DNA of 34,189 nt from Gammaproteobacteria bacterium (lineage in GTDB: Bacteria; Pseudomonadota; Gammaproteobacteria; Enterobacterales; GCA-2746155): contig NVWF01000018.1 of the NCBI GenBank assembly GCA_002746155.1, forward strand, positions 37,238-71,426, read 5' to 3'. Positions 8,274-15,378 of this stretch are shown piece after piece. A program made the position numbers and the translations under genes. Position 1 is the first letter of the stretch; each line of letters begins with the position of its first letter. The notes under the pieces are model-generated. The model worked only from the letters and a program-made list of their open reading frames with translations, had not been told where the DNA came from and ran no database searches.

Positions 8274-9056
8274 CTAGTGTTCCACAAAAGCTCGTTCAAC
8301 CACATAATCACCCTGAACACCCTTTTTACGGCTTTCTTCAAAACCGAGCATATCAAGTATTTTACCGGTTTCCTTGAGCATCGATGGGCTACCACACATC
8401 ATAACTCGATCAAGTTTAGGATCAAGTTTAGGTAAATCTAGATCAATACATAATTTACCCGTCTTAAGTAAATCTGTTATGCGACCTTGATTCTGGTAGC
8501 GCTCCCGTGTGACACAGGGATAATAAATCAATTGTTCTGATATTATGTCCCCAAGATACTCATGATTCGCCAAATCTTCAGTCAACATCTTATGATAAGC
8601 CACTTCATTGACGAACCTTACACCATGAAATAAAACTACCTTTTCAAAGCGCTCATAGGTTTCAGGATCCTTAATAATACTCAAGAAAGGCGCAAGGCCA
8701 GTTCCTGTTCCGATTAAGAATAAGTTACGACCTCCTCTTAAATCATCTATAACCAACGTTCCCGTTGGCTTAGAACCAATTAACACATCATCACCTTTTT
8801 TTAAGTGTTGAAGCTTAGAGGTCAAGGGACCCTTTTGAACTTTAATGCTAAAGAACTCTAAATGCTCTTCATGATTAGCACTAGCAATGCTGTAAGCTCG
8901 CATCAAGGGTTTACCTGTCTCCTGCTCTAGACCTATCATGATAAATTCACCATTTCTAAAACGCAGACTTTGACTTCGGGTAGTTTTAAAGGAGAACAGA
9001 GTATCATTCCAATGAATGATATCGATGACCTTTTCAGTATTCAATTTACGACTCAT
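8274..9056 (-). CDS. fpr: Ferredoxin/flavodoxin-NADP+ reductase
   Basis: This 260-residue soluble FAD enzyme moves electrons between NADPH and ferredoxin or flavodoxin in the cytoplasm. The family's motifs appear in order. RAYSIAS (53-59) contacts FAD, and KVQKGPLTS (72-80) is the second flavin-contacting stretch. GTGTGLAPF (116-124) lies in the NADP-binding domain, followed by VMMCGSPSML near 217-226. The ending YVVERAFVEH resembles the aromatic-containing C-terminus of the bacterial subclass related to E. coli Fpr and Azotobacter/Pseudomonas FprA. Length is normal. The Shine-Dalgarno is weak. It diverges from the UspE-like gene, and the shared spacer contains a perfect FNR-type box, suggesting control by oxygen status. 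Confidence 0.92.
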   Translation of the reverse strand: MSRKLNTEKVIDIIHWNDTLFSFKTTRSQSLRFRNGEFIMIGLEQETGKPLMRAYSIASANHEEHLEFFSIKVQKGPLTSKLQHLKKGDDVLIGSKPTGTLVIDDLRGGRNLFLIGTGTGLAPFLSIIKDPETYERFEKVVLFHGVRFVNEVAYHKMLTEDLANHEYLGDIISEQLIYYPCVTRERYQNQGRITDLLKTGKLCIDLDLPKLDPKLDRVMMCGSPSMLKETGKILDMLGFEESRKKGVQGDYVVERAFVEH

Positions 9057-9086
9057 AATTTATTTTCTAAACCTGTATAAACCGAT

Positions 9087-9126
9087 ATTCTATTGTTGCT
9101 TAGTTAGTTTTATTGATCTCAATCAA
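9087..9126 (-). promoter_or_regulatory. Predicted FNR-dependent promoter of fpr
   Basis: On the - strand, TAGAAT (9092 to 9087) matches the -10 consensus at five of six positions. Its centre lies 30 bp from the centre of the FNR-type box at 9113-9126, close to class II activator geometry. The position 17 bp upstream (CAATAA) is a poor -35, consistent with activator dependence. Activation and repression cannot be separated by inspection. Confidence 0.35.
9113..9126. promoter_or_regulatory. Perfect FNR/Anr box (TTGAT-N4-ATCAA)
   Basis: TTGATCTCAATCAA matches the consensus for FNR/Anr-type oxygen-responsive regulators at every defined base. It lies in the spacer between fpr and the UspE-like gene, 57 bp from the fpr start codon. 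UspE-like genes are known Anr/FNR-linked genes in several Gammaproteobacteria, which agrees with this placement. A second palindrome, TGATTAATCA (9131-9140), sits just beside it. Confidence 0.75.
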
Positions 9127-9155
9127 ATAATGATTAATCAATTATCAGATATGAT
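9113..9155 (+). promoter_or_regulatory. Predicted class II FNR-activated promoter of uspE-like gene
   Basis: TATGAT at 9150-9155 matches the -10 consensus at five of six positions. A transcription start near 9161-9162 would place the centre of the FNR box at about -42, the classical class II position. No good -35 lies 17 bp upstream of the -10, as expected for an activator-dependent promoter. The leader would be about 86 nt. Confidence 0.5.
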
Positions 9156-9247
9156 GCTTTACTAGGTCGTGAATCCTACAGTAATGCTATTGTTATGAAA
9201 AGATACCTAGCTTTAATTATTTTAAGTTTTTGCCTACGGAGAAAGAA

Positions 9248-10123
9248 ATGAAGAAGATACTAGTCATTGCGGACAAGGATAATGGCCAACAACTCGCTTT
9301 TCAACATGGACTTGAAATTGCAGAAAACACTGCGGCTGTGATTGAATTTGTAGGCTTTGTCCATGCAGCAGGTGTTGATAGCTCTGAATTGCTGACCGAT
9401 GAAGAAAAGCGAAAAATCCGCAATAGCTATACCGAGGAGAAGCAATGTGAGATGGATGATTATTTAGCCTCCATCGACCTCAATGGAATCAATGTTAAGG
9501 TTGATGTGGTTTGGGAAAAGTCATTTGAACAGTGGGTTGTTGCTCGATGTCAGCAGAAATCCTTTGATCTGGTGTTTAAATCAGGCAATCGGTCAGAATC
9601 TTTTCTCTATACCCCCTCTGATTGGCAGCTGATGCGCAGCTGTCCAGAACCCATAATGATAGTGGGAAATAATAATTGGAAGGATGGAGGTATTGTTCTA
9701 GCAGCGTTAGACTTGGGTTCCAATAGTGAAAAAAACCTTACACTAAACGAAAATATCATTCGCAATACATTAAAATTTTCTGAAGCCACCAACTCCACGG
9801 TTCATGCCTGTTATTCCCTATCTATTTCAAAAGCGCTTGCCCATCTAGATGATATTGATCCTCAGGCTTATGAGGCAGAAATGATGGAGAAGATTGATCC
9901 CATTATCCGAAAAATTATTGATGATGCAGGTCTTGATAGAAGCCGTTTACACCTAGTAGCTGGTAACCCTGCTTCAGAGATTTGTCGAATTAGTAAAGAG
10001 ATAGAAGCTGATGTGGTTGTTCTTGGAAATAAATCTAGTCGTAGTGTGCGAGGTAGATTAATGGGTACCACAGCAGAAAATGTTTTACATGAGATTTCAG
10101 CGGATGTTATGGTGGTAAAATAG
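9248..10123 (+). CDS. Tandem universal stress protein (UspE-like)
   Basis: From ATG 9248 the protein is 291 residues, twice a single Usp domain. GGAG lies six bases upstream of this ATG; a TTG at 9230 is in frame but less likely. The first domain (about 1-140) starts with MKKILVIADKD and lacks a clear nucleotide-binding glycine motif. The second (about 145-291) ends with GNKSSRSVRGRLMGTTAENV, which fits the G-x2-x(9)-G-S/T pattern of ATP-binding Usp domains, and terminates in ADVMVVK. The asymmetry resembles UspE, where one domain is degenerate. Such proteins support survival under growth arrest or oxygen limitation. The upstream FNR-type box suggests induction at low oxygen. Product call strong; UspE orthology probable, not proven. 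Confidence 0.87.
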   Translation: MKKILVIADKDNGQQLAFQHGLEIAENTAAVIEFVGFVHAAGVDSSELLTDEEKRKIRNSYTEEKQCEMDDYLASIDLNGINVKVDVVWEKSFEQWVVARCQQKSFDLVFKSGNRSESFLYTPSDWQLMRSCPEPIMIVGNNNWKDGGIVLAALDLGSNSEKNLTLNENIIRNTLKFSEATNSTVHACYSLSISKALAHLDDIDPQAYEAEMMEKIDPIIRKIIDDAGLDRSRLHLVAGNPASEICRISKEIEADVVVLGNKSSRSVRGRLMGTTAENVLHEISADVMVVK

Positions 10124-10140
10124 TGGTCATAAAATAAGGC

Positions 10141-11394
10141 TTAAAAAATTAAATGTCTGACAATAGGCAAATATTTTTCAAATGAACCGGTATTAAATGC
10201 AACCACTTTATCACCCGATTTTATAAGCCCTCGTTCAATGGCAGGTGTGAGAGCAGCTATAGTTGCAGCTCCTTCTGGGCAAATCCAAATACCATAGTCA
10301 TTATATATTTCTGTTAAATTTTGGCCGATTGACTGCTCATCTACGGCTATTGCCATACCACCACTTTGCCTGATGATATCAAGCACTTTAAAGTGACCAA
10401 CCCCTCCTGGTACGTTTAACCCGACTGCAAGAGTCTCTCCTGCCTCAACAACTGTCGAATCCGCTTCACCTTTATCATAAGCCGTTACAACAGGGGCGGT
10501 ATTTTCAGCTTGAACTGAAATCACTTTTGGTCGCCTAGAATCAATTAACCCCAAAGCTTGCATCTCATCAAATGCCTTCCACATGCCTAAAATTCCTGTT
10601 CCTCCACCTGTGGGATAAAGGATTACATCGGGTAAAACCCAAGCATCTGTTATTCCATCACTAGGTTCAGCCAACTCGAAACCTAAGGTCTTCTTGCCAT
10701 CAATCCGCCAACCTGGCTCTTGGAAAGTCGCCATATTAAAATAGCCCTGAGGCAGGTACTTTTCCTTCATTAAAGCAGCCGCTTCTCTAATGGTTCCTTG
10801 AACTAATTCAATGGTGACATCATCACGCATTTTCGCGAGTGCCGAGACTCTACCTAAGATAGGCATAGGGGTATCATCTGGCATGATCACCACCGCTTCC
10901 ATGCCCGCTTTCATGGCATACTCAGCCAAGGAATCCCCTGCGTTACCTTGAGTTGGAACAACAACTCTAGTGACTGCAAAGTGTTTAGCCATGGATATTG
11001 CCATGGTCATGCCACGATCTTTAAAACTGCCAGTGGGATTCGCCCCCCAACCAGCATGGGGTTGACCTTCATCTTTTAAAAACAAAGAAAAATTATGTTT
11101 TTTAGCTAGGGAGTGAGACTGTAAATGAATCTCTGGAGTATGGCCTTCGCCGAGGGAAACGATATTTGTTTTATCCTGCTGATCGTTTATATCAAGACCA
11201 AGCAGGGATCCAAATCGCCAGAGTGATTTTATCTCAGGGCGATACCAAGAAAAATTGGGCTTTTCAGCTTTGATACGTTCAATATCAATAATCAATTCTA
11301 AAGGTCTAGAGTCCAAAGGACATAAATTAATTAGTTGATCCGCAGGATATTCAGTTGCACAGGCCGTACATCTAAGATTTTTGACATAACTCAT
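10141..11394 (-). CDS. Threonine synthase-like PLP enzyme
   Basis: This 417-residue fold-type II PLP enzyme would form threonine from O-phosphohomoserine if it is a true threonine synthase. Visible marks are the GSFKDRGM motif with the Schiff-base Lys125, a QGNAGDSLAEYA stretch near 149-160 and the phosphate-binding GGGTG loop at 263-267. An N-terminal zinc-ribbon-like segment has Cys9, Cys12 and Cys25, but Asp28 replaces the expected fourth Cys. The N-terminal ribbon marks the plant/archaeal-like class rather than the E. coli ThrC class. No hom or thrB gene is adjacent, so it may instead be a paralogue acting on a related phosphorylated or hydroxylated amino acid. It converges on the usp gene with only 17 nt between them. 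Confidence 0.85.
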   Translation of the reverse strand: MSYVKNLRCTACATEYPADQLINLCPLDSRPLELIIDIERIKAEKPNFSWYRPEIKSLWRFGSLLGLDINDQQDKTNIVSLGEGHTPEIHLQSHSLAKKHNFSLFLKDEGQPHAGWGANPTGSFKDRGMTMAISMAKHFAVTRVVVPTQGNAGDSLAEYAMKAGMEAVVIMPDDTPMPILGRVSALAKMRDDVTIELVQGTIREAAALMKEKYLPQGYFNMATFQEPGWRIDGKKTLGFELAEPSDGITDAWVLPDVILYPTGGGTGILGMWKAFDEMQALGLIDSRRPKVISVQAENTAPVVTAYDKGEADSTVVEAGETLAVGLNVPGGVGHFKVLDIIRQSGGMAIAVDEQSIGQNLTEIYNDYGIWICPEGAATIAALTPAIERGLIKSGDKVVAFNTGSFEKYLPIVRHLIF

Positions 11395-11487
11395 AGCTAA
11401 AGAATTCCTCAGATGTTTTACAAGATTTTATCTTAGAATATTAACATGAATGTATATCAGCTACTCTTAATATTTAATAGGAAGTTA

Positions 11488-12450
11488 TTAAGGTTGTACT
11501 AAATCTGACGAATAAAACATTTTACCGTTTCCATCAACAATAATTGCGGAAATATTCGGTAAGGATTCAACTAGTTCGAGGCCTTTTTGAACGCCAAGAA
11601 CAAAAACACTGGTTGAAAGTGCATCGGCAAAAGTGCTGTTATCAGCGAGAATAGTCACACTTTGAATGCTAGTGACAGACTGACCCGTTGTGGGGTTAAT
11701 AATATGATGATATCGCTTACCATCTTCGATAAAAAATCGTTGATAATCTCCCGAGGTTGAAACTGCTGTATCAGCTAGGGGGAGAATTGAAAGGAGTTTC
11801 GACTTAGCCCTAGGATGTTCAATGCCTATTCGCCACATCTTTCCACCGTTATTGCCTAACACATAGGTATCACCACCTGCTGTCACAGATGCTTCGGTTA
11901 CACCAAATGATTTTAAGATTGCTATGCTGTTATCAACGGCTAAGCCTTTAGCAATGCCCCCTAAGTCAATTTTCACTCCAACTTTTTTATAAAAAATCGA
12001 GAGGTTTTGTTCATCTAAAATAATTGACTGATAGTTGATCAAGGCTAACTTTTCAGCTAATTGTTTGGCAGAAGGTTTTTTCTTAAGTCGATAGTCATAT
12101 AAATAACCAACACTTGAAAAAGTTATATCAAAGGAGCCTTTTGTCATTTTTGAAATGAAAAGTGAATGTTTAATTAAGCCAAACAATTCCTTTGATATTA
12201 CTACCGGGTGAGTAGCCGCATTATCATTAATTTTTGTTAACAAGGATGTTTTTTTAAAGGGACTCATAGTCCCATCAATGCGATGCATTTCATTGACTAC
12301 AGCTTGTTTTGCTAACTCAGCCTTATGGGGATCTGCGAGAAAAAATCTTAAGGTGATCTCTGTTCCCATAACTGGAAATCGATGGTCTATCCAGTCTGCA
12401 CTAAGTGTTGTGGCTTGAAGCAGAATGCAAATGATGAAGCATTTTTTCAT
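11488..12450 (-). CDS. apbE: ApbE-type FAD:protein FMN transferase
   Basis: This 320-residue enzyme attaches FMN to a Thr or Ser of a target flavoprotein outside the cytoplasm, using FAD and Mg2+. A signal peptide (about 1-18) precedes the family motifs: PVMGTEITL (26-34), DLGGIAKG (162-169), TAGGDTYVLG (190-199), STSGDYQRFF (231-240), HIINPTTG (249-256) and the metal-binding ADALSTSVFVLG (275-286). All are intact, so activity is likely. It lies 27 nt downstream of the TonB-like gene of the ExbBD/TPR cluster and is probably cotranscribed. Its usual partners (Nqr, Rnf or an FMN-binding-domain protein) are not in this window, and I saw no clear flavinylation motif in the neighbours. Confidence 0.92.
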   Translation of the reverse strand: MKKCFIICILLQATTLSADWIDHRFPVMGTEITLRFFLADPHKAELAKQAVVNEMHRIDGTMSPFKKTSLLTKINDNAATHPVVISKELFGLIKHSLFISKMTKGSFDITFSSVGYLYDYRLKKKPSAKQLAEKLALINYQSIILDEQNLSIFYKKVGVKIDLGGIAKGLAVDNSIAILKSFGVTEASVTAGGDTYVLGNNGGKMWRIGIEHPRAKSKLLSILPLADTAVSTSGDYQRFFIEDGKRYHHIINPTTGQSVTSIQSVTILADNSTFADALSTSVFVLGVQKGLELVESLPNISAIIVDGNGKMFYSSDLVQP

Positions 12451-12477
12451 AGTAGAAATCTTTGAATGACAATAAAC

Positions 12478-13425
12478 TTAAGAAGGAATAAAACTGATTC
12501 GATAATTATCTTTCCAACTCGCTACATCCATGGCTGTGAAACGAATTGATCGGATTTTGGCTAGCAGTTTCCTCTCAAGTGTTGGATTATTTAATTCAGA
12601 AGATACTATGGATACTTCAGAAACACTACCATCGGCAAGAATTACAATCTTAAAAATGACTTCTCCTTGCATACTCGGCGTTTTTCTTAGTGCACGATTA
12701 TACAAACTAAAGAAGGAGTTTTTATTTTGATCCATGAACTTTTCAATATTTTCTGCAGACCTTTCCGCTAAGCCGCCACCATCACCTGAGCGAGACTGCT
12801 TTATTTTTGCCGCTGAGAGATTACTTGATACTTGACGACTACCTCCTCCTTCAAGCCCCGCACCGCCCATGTTAGTACTAGCTTTAGCAAGAGTTACCCC
12901 GCCACTGCTTTTTACAGCCGTATTAACAATCATGTCACGGGTAACTGTTTTAGCCTTGCCTACATCAGCTGAACTGTTACTTGAATTGGCAATTTTCTTG
13001 CTAGTATCAGCATCTCTAAGATCAGCAAAAACATCAAACACTGCTAAATTTTGTTTGGCTTTTTCTATCGCGTCTTCTCGATTACCCTTAGGCTTAACTT
13101 TAACAATTTCTTTCTCTTTCGGCTTTTCTTTTACTTTTTCTTTAATCTCAGGCTCTTTTTTAACGGGTTCTTCTTTCTTTTCTACCTCAACAATTTCTGG
13201 AGGAGGTGGAGTAACTATTTTACGTTTTTGCTCAAGAACTAGTTTAACAAAACGTTCTGGTATTTCAGCTCGAGTGTGAGGAGATTTTTCTTTCAAGATG
13301 GCAGAAGTAACTAGCCAAGAAAATATAATGGTAAGCAAAATTAAAACAGTAAGAATAAATCGATAATTTCTTTCGTTAGTTTGATCGTCATCCCAAGGAA
13401 GTTGATTATCCATCATCACACTCAT
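12478..13425 (-). CDS. AgmX/PglI-type TonB-like energy transducer
   Basis: The 315-residue protein has one N-terminal transmembrane helix (about 21-44). A Lys/Glu/Pro-rich periplasmic spacer follows at about 70-115, with a PPPPE run and many KEK/KPK steps, then a Ser/Gly-rich linker to about 225. The compact C-terminal domain reads like TonB or AgmX/PglI (GEVIFKIVILADGSVSEVSI, near 256-275). The order of TM anchor, rigid linker and C-terminal domain fits a transducer energised by ExbB/ExbD. Its start overlaps the stop of the second ExbD gene as ATGA. The C-terminal domain resembles those of the Myxococcus gliding proteins GltG and GltJ. No FHA or zinc-ribbon domain is seen at the N-terminus. 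Partner in the outer envelope unknown. Confidence 0.82.
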   Translation of the reverse strand: MSVMMDNQLPWDDDQTNERNYRFILTVLILLTIIFSWLVTSAILKEKSPHTRAEIPERFVKLVLEQKRKIVTPPPPEIVEVEKKEEPVKKEPEIKEKVKEKPKEKEIVKVKPKGNREDAIEKAKQNLAVFDVFADLRDADTSKKIANSSNSSADVGKAKTVTRDMIVNTAVKSSGGVTLAKASTNMGGAGLEGGGSRQVSSNLSAAKIKQSRSGDGGGLAERSAENIEKFMDQNKNSFFSLYNRALRKTPSMQGEVIFKIVILADGSVSEVSIVSSELNNPTLERKLLAKIRSIRFTAMDVASWKDNYRISFIPS

Positions 13426-13928
13426 TTGGCATTCTCCACCGTTTTTTTGCTCACAGCCAAAGAAATCTTTTTAAAGGGAGTTTCTGCTAGGGTTTGCATA
13501 ATACGTTTCAACAGGCGATAAGGAACTTCTTTATCGGCAAGAATGGTTATCTCCGTTCCCTCATCACTCGTTACCTTCTCTTGATCCCACACTTGAGAAG
13601 CATGTTGTAACAGACTCGCCTTTAGACTATCTATCACTCTAAGATCGGTACTAAGCACAGTCTCTACATCTGCAACTTTTTTACCTTGAACAATAATATC
13701 AGTCGCACTTACCATGATAATCAAGCTGTCTTTAGGCACTTCTTCTGCTATGGATTCAGGTAATTTTATCGATTTTGAGTTGGGTAGTTGATGGTCACCT
13801 GAAGAATTAAACAGTAAGAAAAACACCAAAATGGTAAAAATATCCATCAGTGAAACTAGGCTTATAGTCGCAGAGCTCGTTTTTTTATGGCGTCGCTCCA
13901 TTCTTGCTGCTTTAAGGGATCTTTTCAT
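13422..13928 (-). CDS. ExbD/TolR-family protein 2 (Asp retained)
   Basis: The 168-residue protein has a basic cytoplasmic N-terminus and a single transmembrane helix at about 22-42 (SLVSLMDIFTILVFFLLF). The periplasmic domain follows (about 60-165). The transmembrane Asp29 aligns with the proton-carrying Asp25 of E. coli ExbD, so this subunit should be competent for proton coupling. It starts within the stop of the preceding ExbD-like gene (TAATG) and overlaps the transducer gene by ATGA, so production of the three is probably coupled. It is longer than TolR/ExbD of E. coli (about 140 residues) because the periplasmic part is larger. Part of the proton-channel trio with the ExbB-like protein at 14519-15286. 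Confidence 0.88.
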   Translation of the reverse strand: MKRSLKAARMERRHKKTSSATISLVSLMDIFTILVFFLLFNSSGDHQLPNSKSIKLPESIAEEVPKDSLIIMVSATDIIVQGKKVADVETVLSTDLRVIDSLKASLLQHASQVWDQEKVTSDEGTEITILADKEVPYRLLKRIMQTLAETPFKKISLAVSKKTVENAK

Positions 13929-14509
13929 TATTTCCCTCCAGAGCTTGGGGTATCGGGATCAGCTGGTGCTGAACCAATAGAAACATCAGGAAATAGCTCA
14001 CTAGGTAAGTCATCACTTCCAGGGTCTGGTAGTACTAATCTGACAGCATCCATAGCCTGAATAATAAAGTCATAGCTAGTATCAGGTTCAGCTAAGATGG
14101 TAATAGTTGTAGCATCTGCAGCAGAGGCTTTAATGATTTGAAGTTTTTTATTCAACTCGACAAAGGGAGAATAAGCGGTTTGCTCACTGGTAGTTGAGAC
14201 TTCGGTTTGCTCTTGGCTTAGCTCTTTGCTAAGAAGGGGGAATTCAGATATCACGCCACTATTTCTCTCTGCCAAGACTAATTTTGTCTTGCGCAGTATC
14301 ACCTCCAGTTGCATGGGTGGCTTTTCGTCCTTAAGTTGCTCGTTTGATGCTGCACCGGGCAAATTCAGGTTAAGAACCGTTACCTGTGAAAATACTGCAG
14401 TAATCAATAAAAAAGGGATCAATACCACCATCAAATTCATGAAGGCTGTCACATCCAGATCAGCATGAACTTGTTTTTTCTTCCGGTTTCGTTTGCTTTT
14501 ATTAAACAT
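13928..14509 (-). CDS. ExbD/TolR-family protein 1 (Asn in place of key Asp)
   Basis: The 193-residue protein has a very basic N-terminus (KSKRNRKKK), a transmembrane helix at about 23-42 and a periplasmic domain. The segment DLDVTAFMNLMVVLIPFLLI aligns without gaps to DINVTPFIDVMLVLLIIFMV of E. coli ExbD. The position of the essential Asp25 is Asn25 here (codon 14435-14437, AAT). The companion ExbD protein keeps Asp. The subunit may therefore be structural or regulatory within an ExbD heterodimer, or part of a channel with one protonatable site. The C-terminus is Pro/Asp/Ser-rich and probably flexible. It follows the ExbB-like gene after 9 nt. Family clear; the consequence of the substitution is inference. 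Confidence 0.85.
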   Translation of the reverse strand: MFNKSKRNRKKKQVHADLDVTAFMNLMVVLIPFLLITAVFSQVTVLNLNLPGAASNEQLKDEKPPMQLEVILRKTKLVLAERNSGVISEFPLLSKELSQEQTEVSTTSEQTAYSPFVELNKKLQIIKASAADATTITILAEPDTSYDFIIQAMDAVRLVLPDPGSDDLPSELFPDVSIGSAPADPDTPSSGGK

Positions 14510-14518
14510 GTTAAAAGT

Positions 14519-15286
14519 CTAGGAGCTTTGTGGGGTTCTAGGTATTGAAGGCTTGGTCTGCTTGGCCTGCCTTTTTGCCACTTTTATTTGATGCTTACGT
14601 AATAGGTTAATAAATTTTACAGAGACCATTTCCAAACTATCGACAATCTCAGTTGTTTTTGTTTGCAAATAACTAAACGATAATAGCAGTGGTATAGCAG
14701 CCATCAGACCAAAGGCTGTAGTGTTCATTGCAACTGAAATACTGGCTGAAAGTAGATTAGCTTTTTCAGAAGGATCCACATTTGCAACGGCAGTAAAGGC
14801 ACTGATAAGCCCCATAATAGTTCCAAGTAATCCGAGAAGTGTTGCTATGTTCGCAAAAGTCGCTAAGTAAGGAGTACGTTTTTCAAGTTTAGGCATAACT
14901 TCCATCAAGCCTTCTTCCATGGCTAGTTCGACGTCATCGTGACGTTTGCCATGACTACTTTGATCAATTCCATAAGCAAGTATGCGACCAATCTCAGCAT
15001 TTGATTCTTGAGTAACTTGTTGAGCTCGAGCAAAGTCACCTGATGTTAAGAAAGGTAATATCTCGTTCCAGACACGTTTGTTTTTGTGCTTTACACTGGT
15101 TAGAAATATCATTCTTTCGATGGTTATGGCTAACCCAAATATGAAAACCATCAAGATGATATACATAAAGGTTCCCCCTTCTTGCATAAAACGCACAATC
15201 ACTTCCCATGAGCTTTCTTCAATGATGGCTGTTGCGGTTATATCGGCGACCTCGTTTGCGGCTGCCTGAAGAGTTTGGTACATCAT
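14519..15286 (-). CDS. MotA/TolQ/ExbB proton-channel family protein
   Basis: The 255-residue inner-membrane protein has three predicted helices, at about 36-58, 140-165 and 185-208, with a large cytoplasmic loop between the first two. The TM2 segment TLLGLLGTIMGLISAF and the TM3 segment VAMNTTAFGLMAAIPLLL keep the threonines that line the proton path in E. coli ExbB (Thr148 and Thr181 equivalents). A channel that couples the proton gradient to movement is therefore expected, together with the two ExbD-like proteins encoded next. A good AGAGG Shine-Dalgarno precedes the ATG pair at 15286. It resembles AglR of Myxococcus as well as TolQ/ExbB. Absence of TolA, TolB and Pal nearby argues against a Tol system. 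Confidence 0.9.
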   Translation of the reverse strand: MMYQTLQAAANEVADITATAIIEESSWEVIVRFMQEGGTFMYIILMVFIFGLAITIERMIFLTSVKHKNKRVWNEILPFLTSGDFARAQQVTQESNAEIGRILAYGIDQSSHGKRHDDVELAMEEGLMEVMPKLEKRTPYLATFANIATLLGLLGTIMGLISAFTAVANVDPSEKANLLSASISVAMNTTAFGLMAAIPLLLSFSYLQTKTTEIVDSLEMVSVKFINLLRKHQIKVAKRQAKQTKPSIPRTPQSS

Positions 15287-15333
15287 AGTTTGACCTCTAG
15301 CTTAATTATGTAACTTATTTGTTATATCAAGTA

Positions 15334-15363
15334 TTTATCAACCAAATTATAGGGATTGATAAA
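15334..15363. repeat. 8-bp inverted repeat before the ExbB-like gene
   Basis: TTTATCAA (15334-15341) and TTGATAAA (15356-15363) are exact reverse complements separated by 14 bases. They lie in the 92-bp gap between the 115-residue protein gene and the ExbB-like gene, the largest gap in the cluster apart from its ends. It may be an operator for an internal promoter or an RNA hairpin separating expression of the two halves. No U-tract is present. Confidence 0.3.
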
Positions 15364-15378
15364 CATCCTTTCTGATTA

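Noticed and set aside
12869-13279. Long + strand open frame opposite the TonB-like transducer gene
   Set aside because: It is antisense to the Lys/Glu/Pro-rich linker, whose complement naturally lacks stops. It has low-complexity Phe/Ser/Leu composition and no Shine-Dalgarno.
12478-15286. Interpretation as a Tol-Pal or iron-uptake TonB-ExbBD system
   Set aside because: No TolA, TolB, Pal or TonB-dependent receptor is present. The neighbours are TPR scaffolds and exported unknowns, and there are two ExbD copies.
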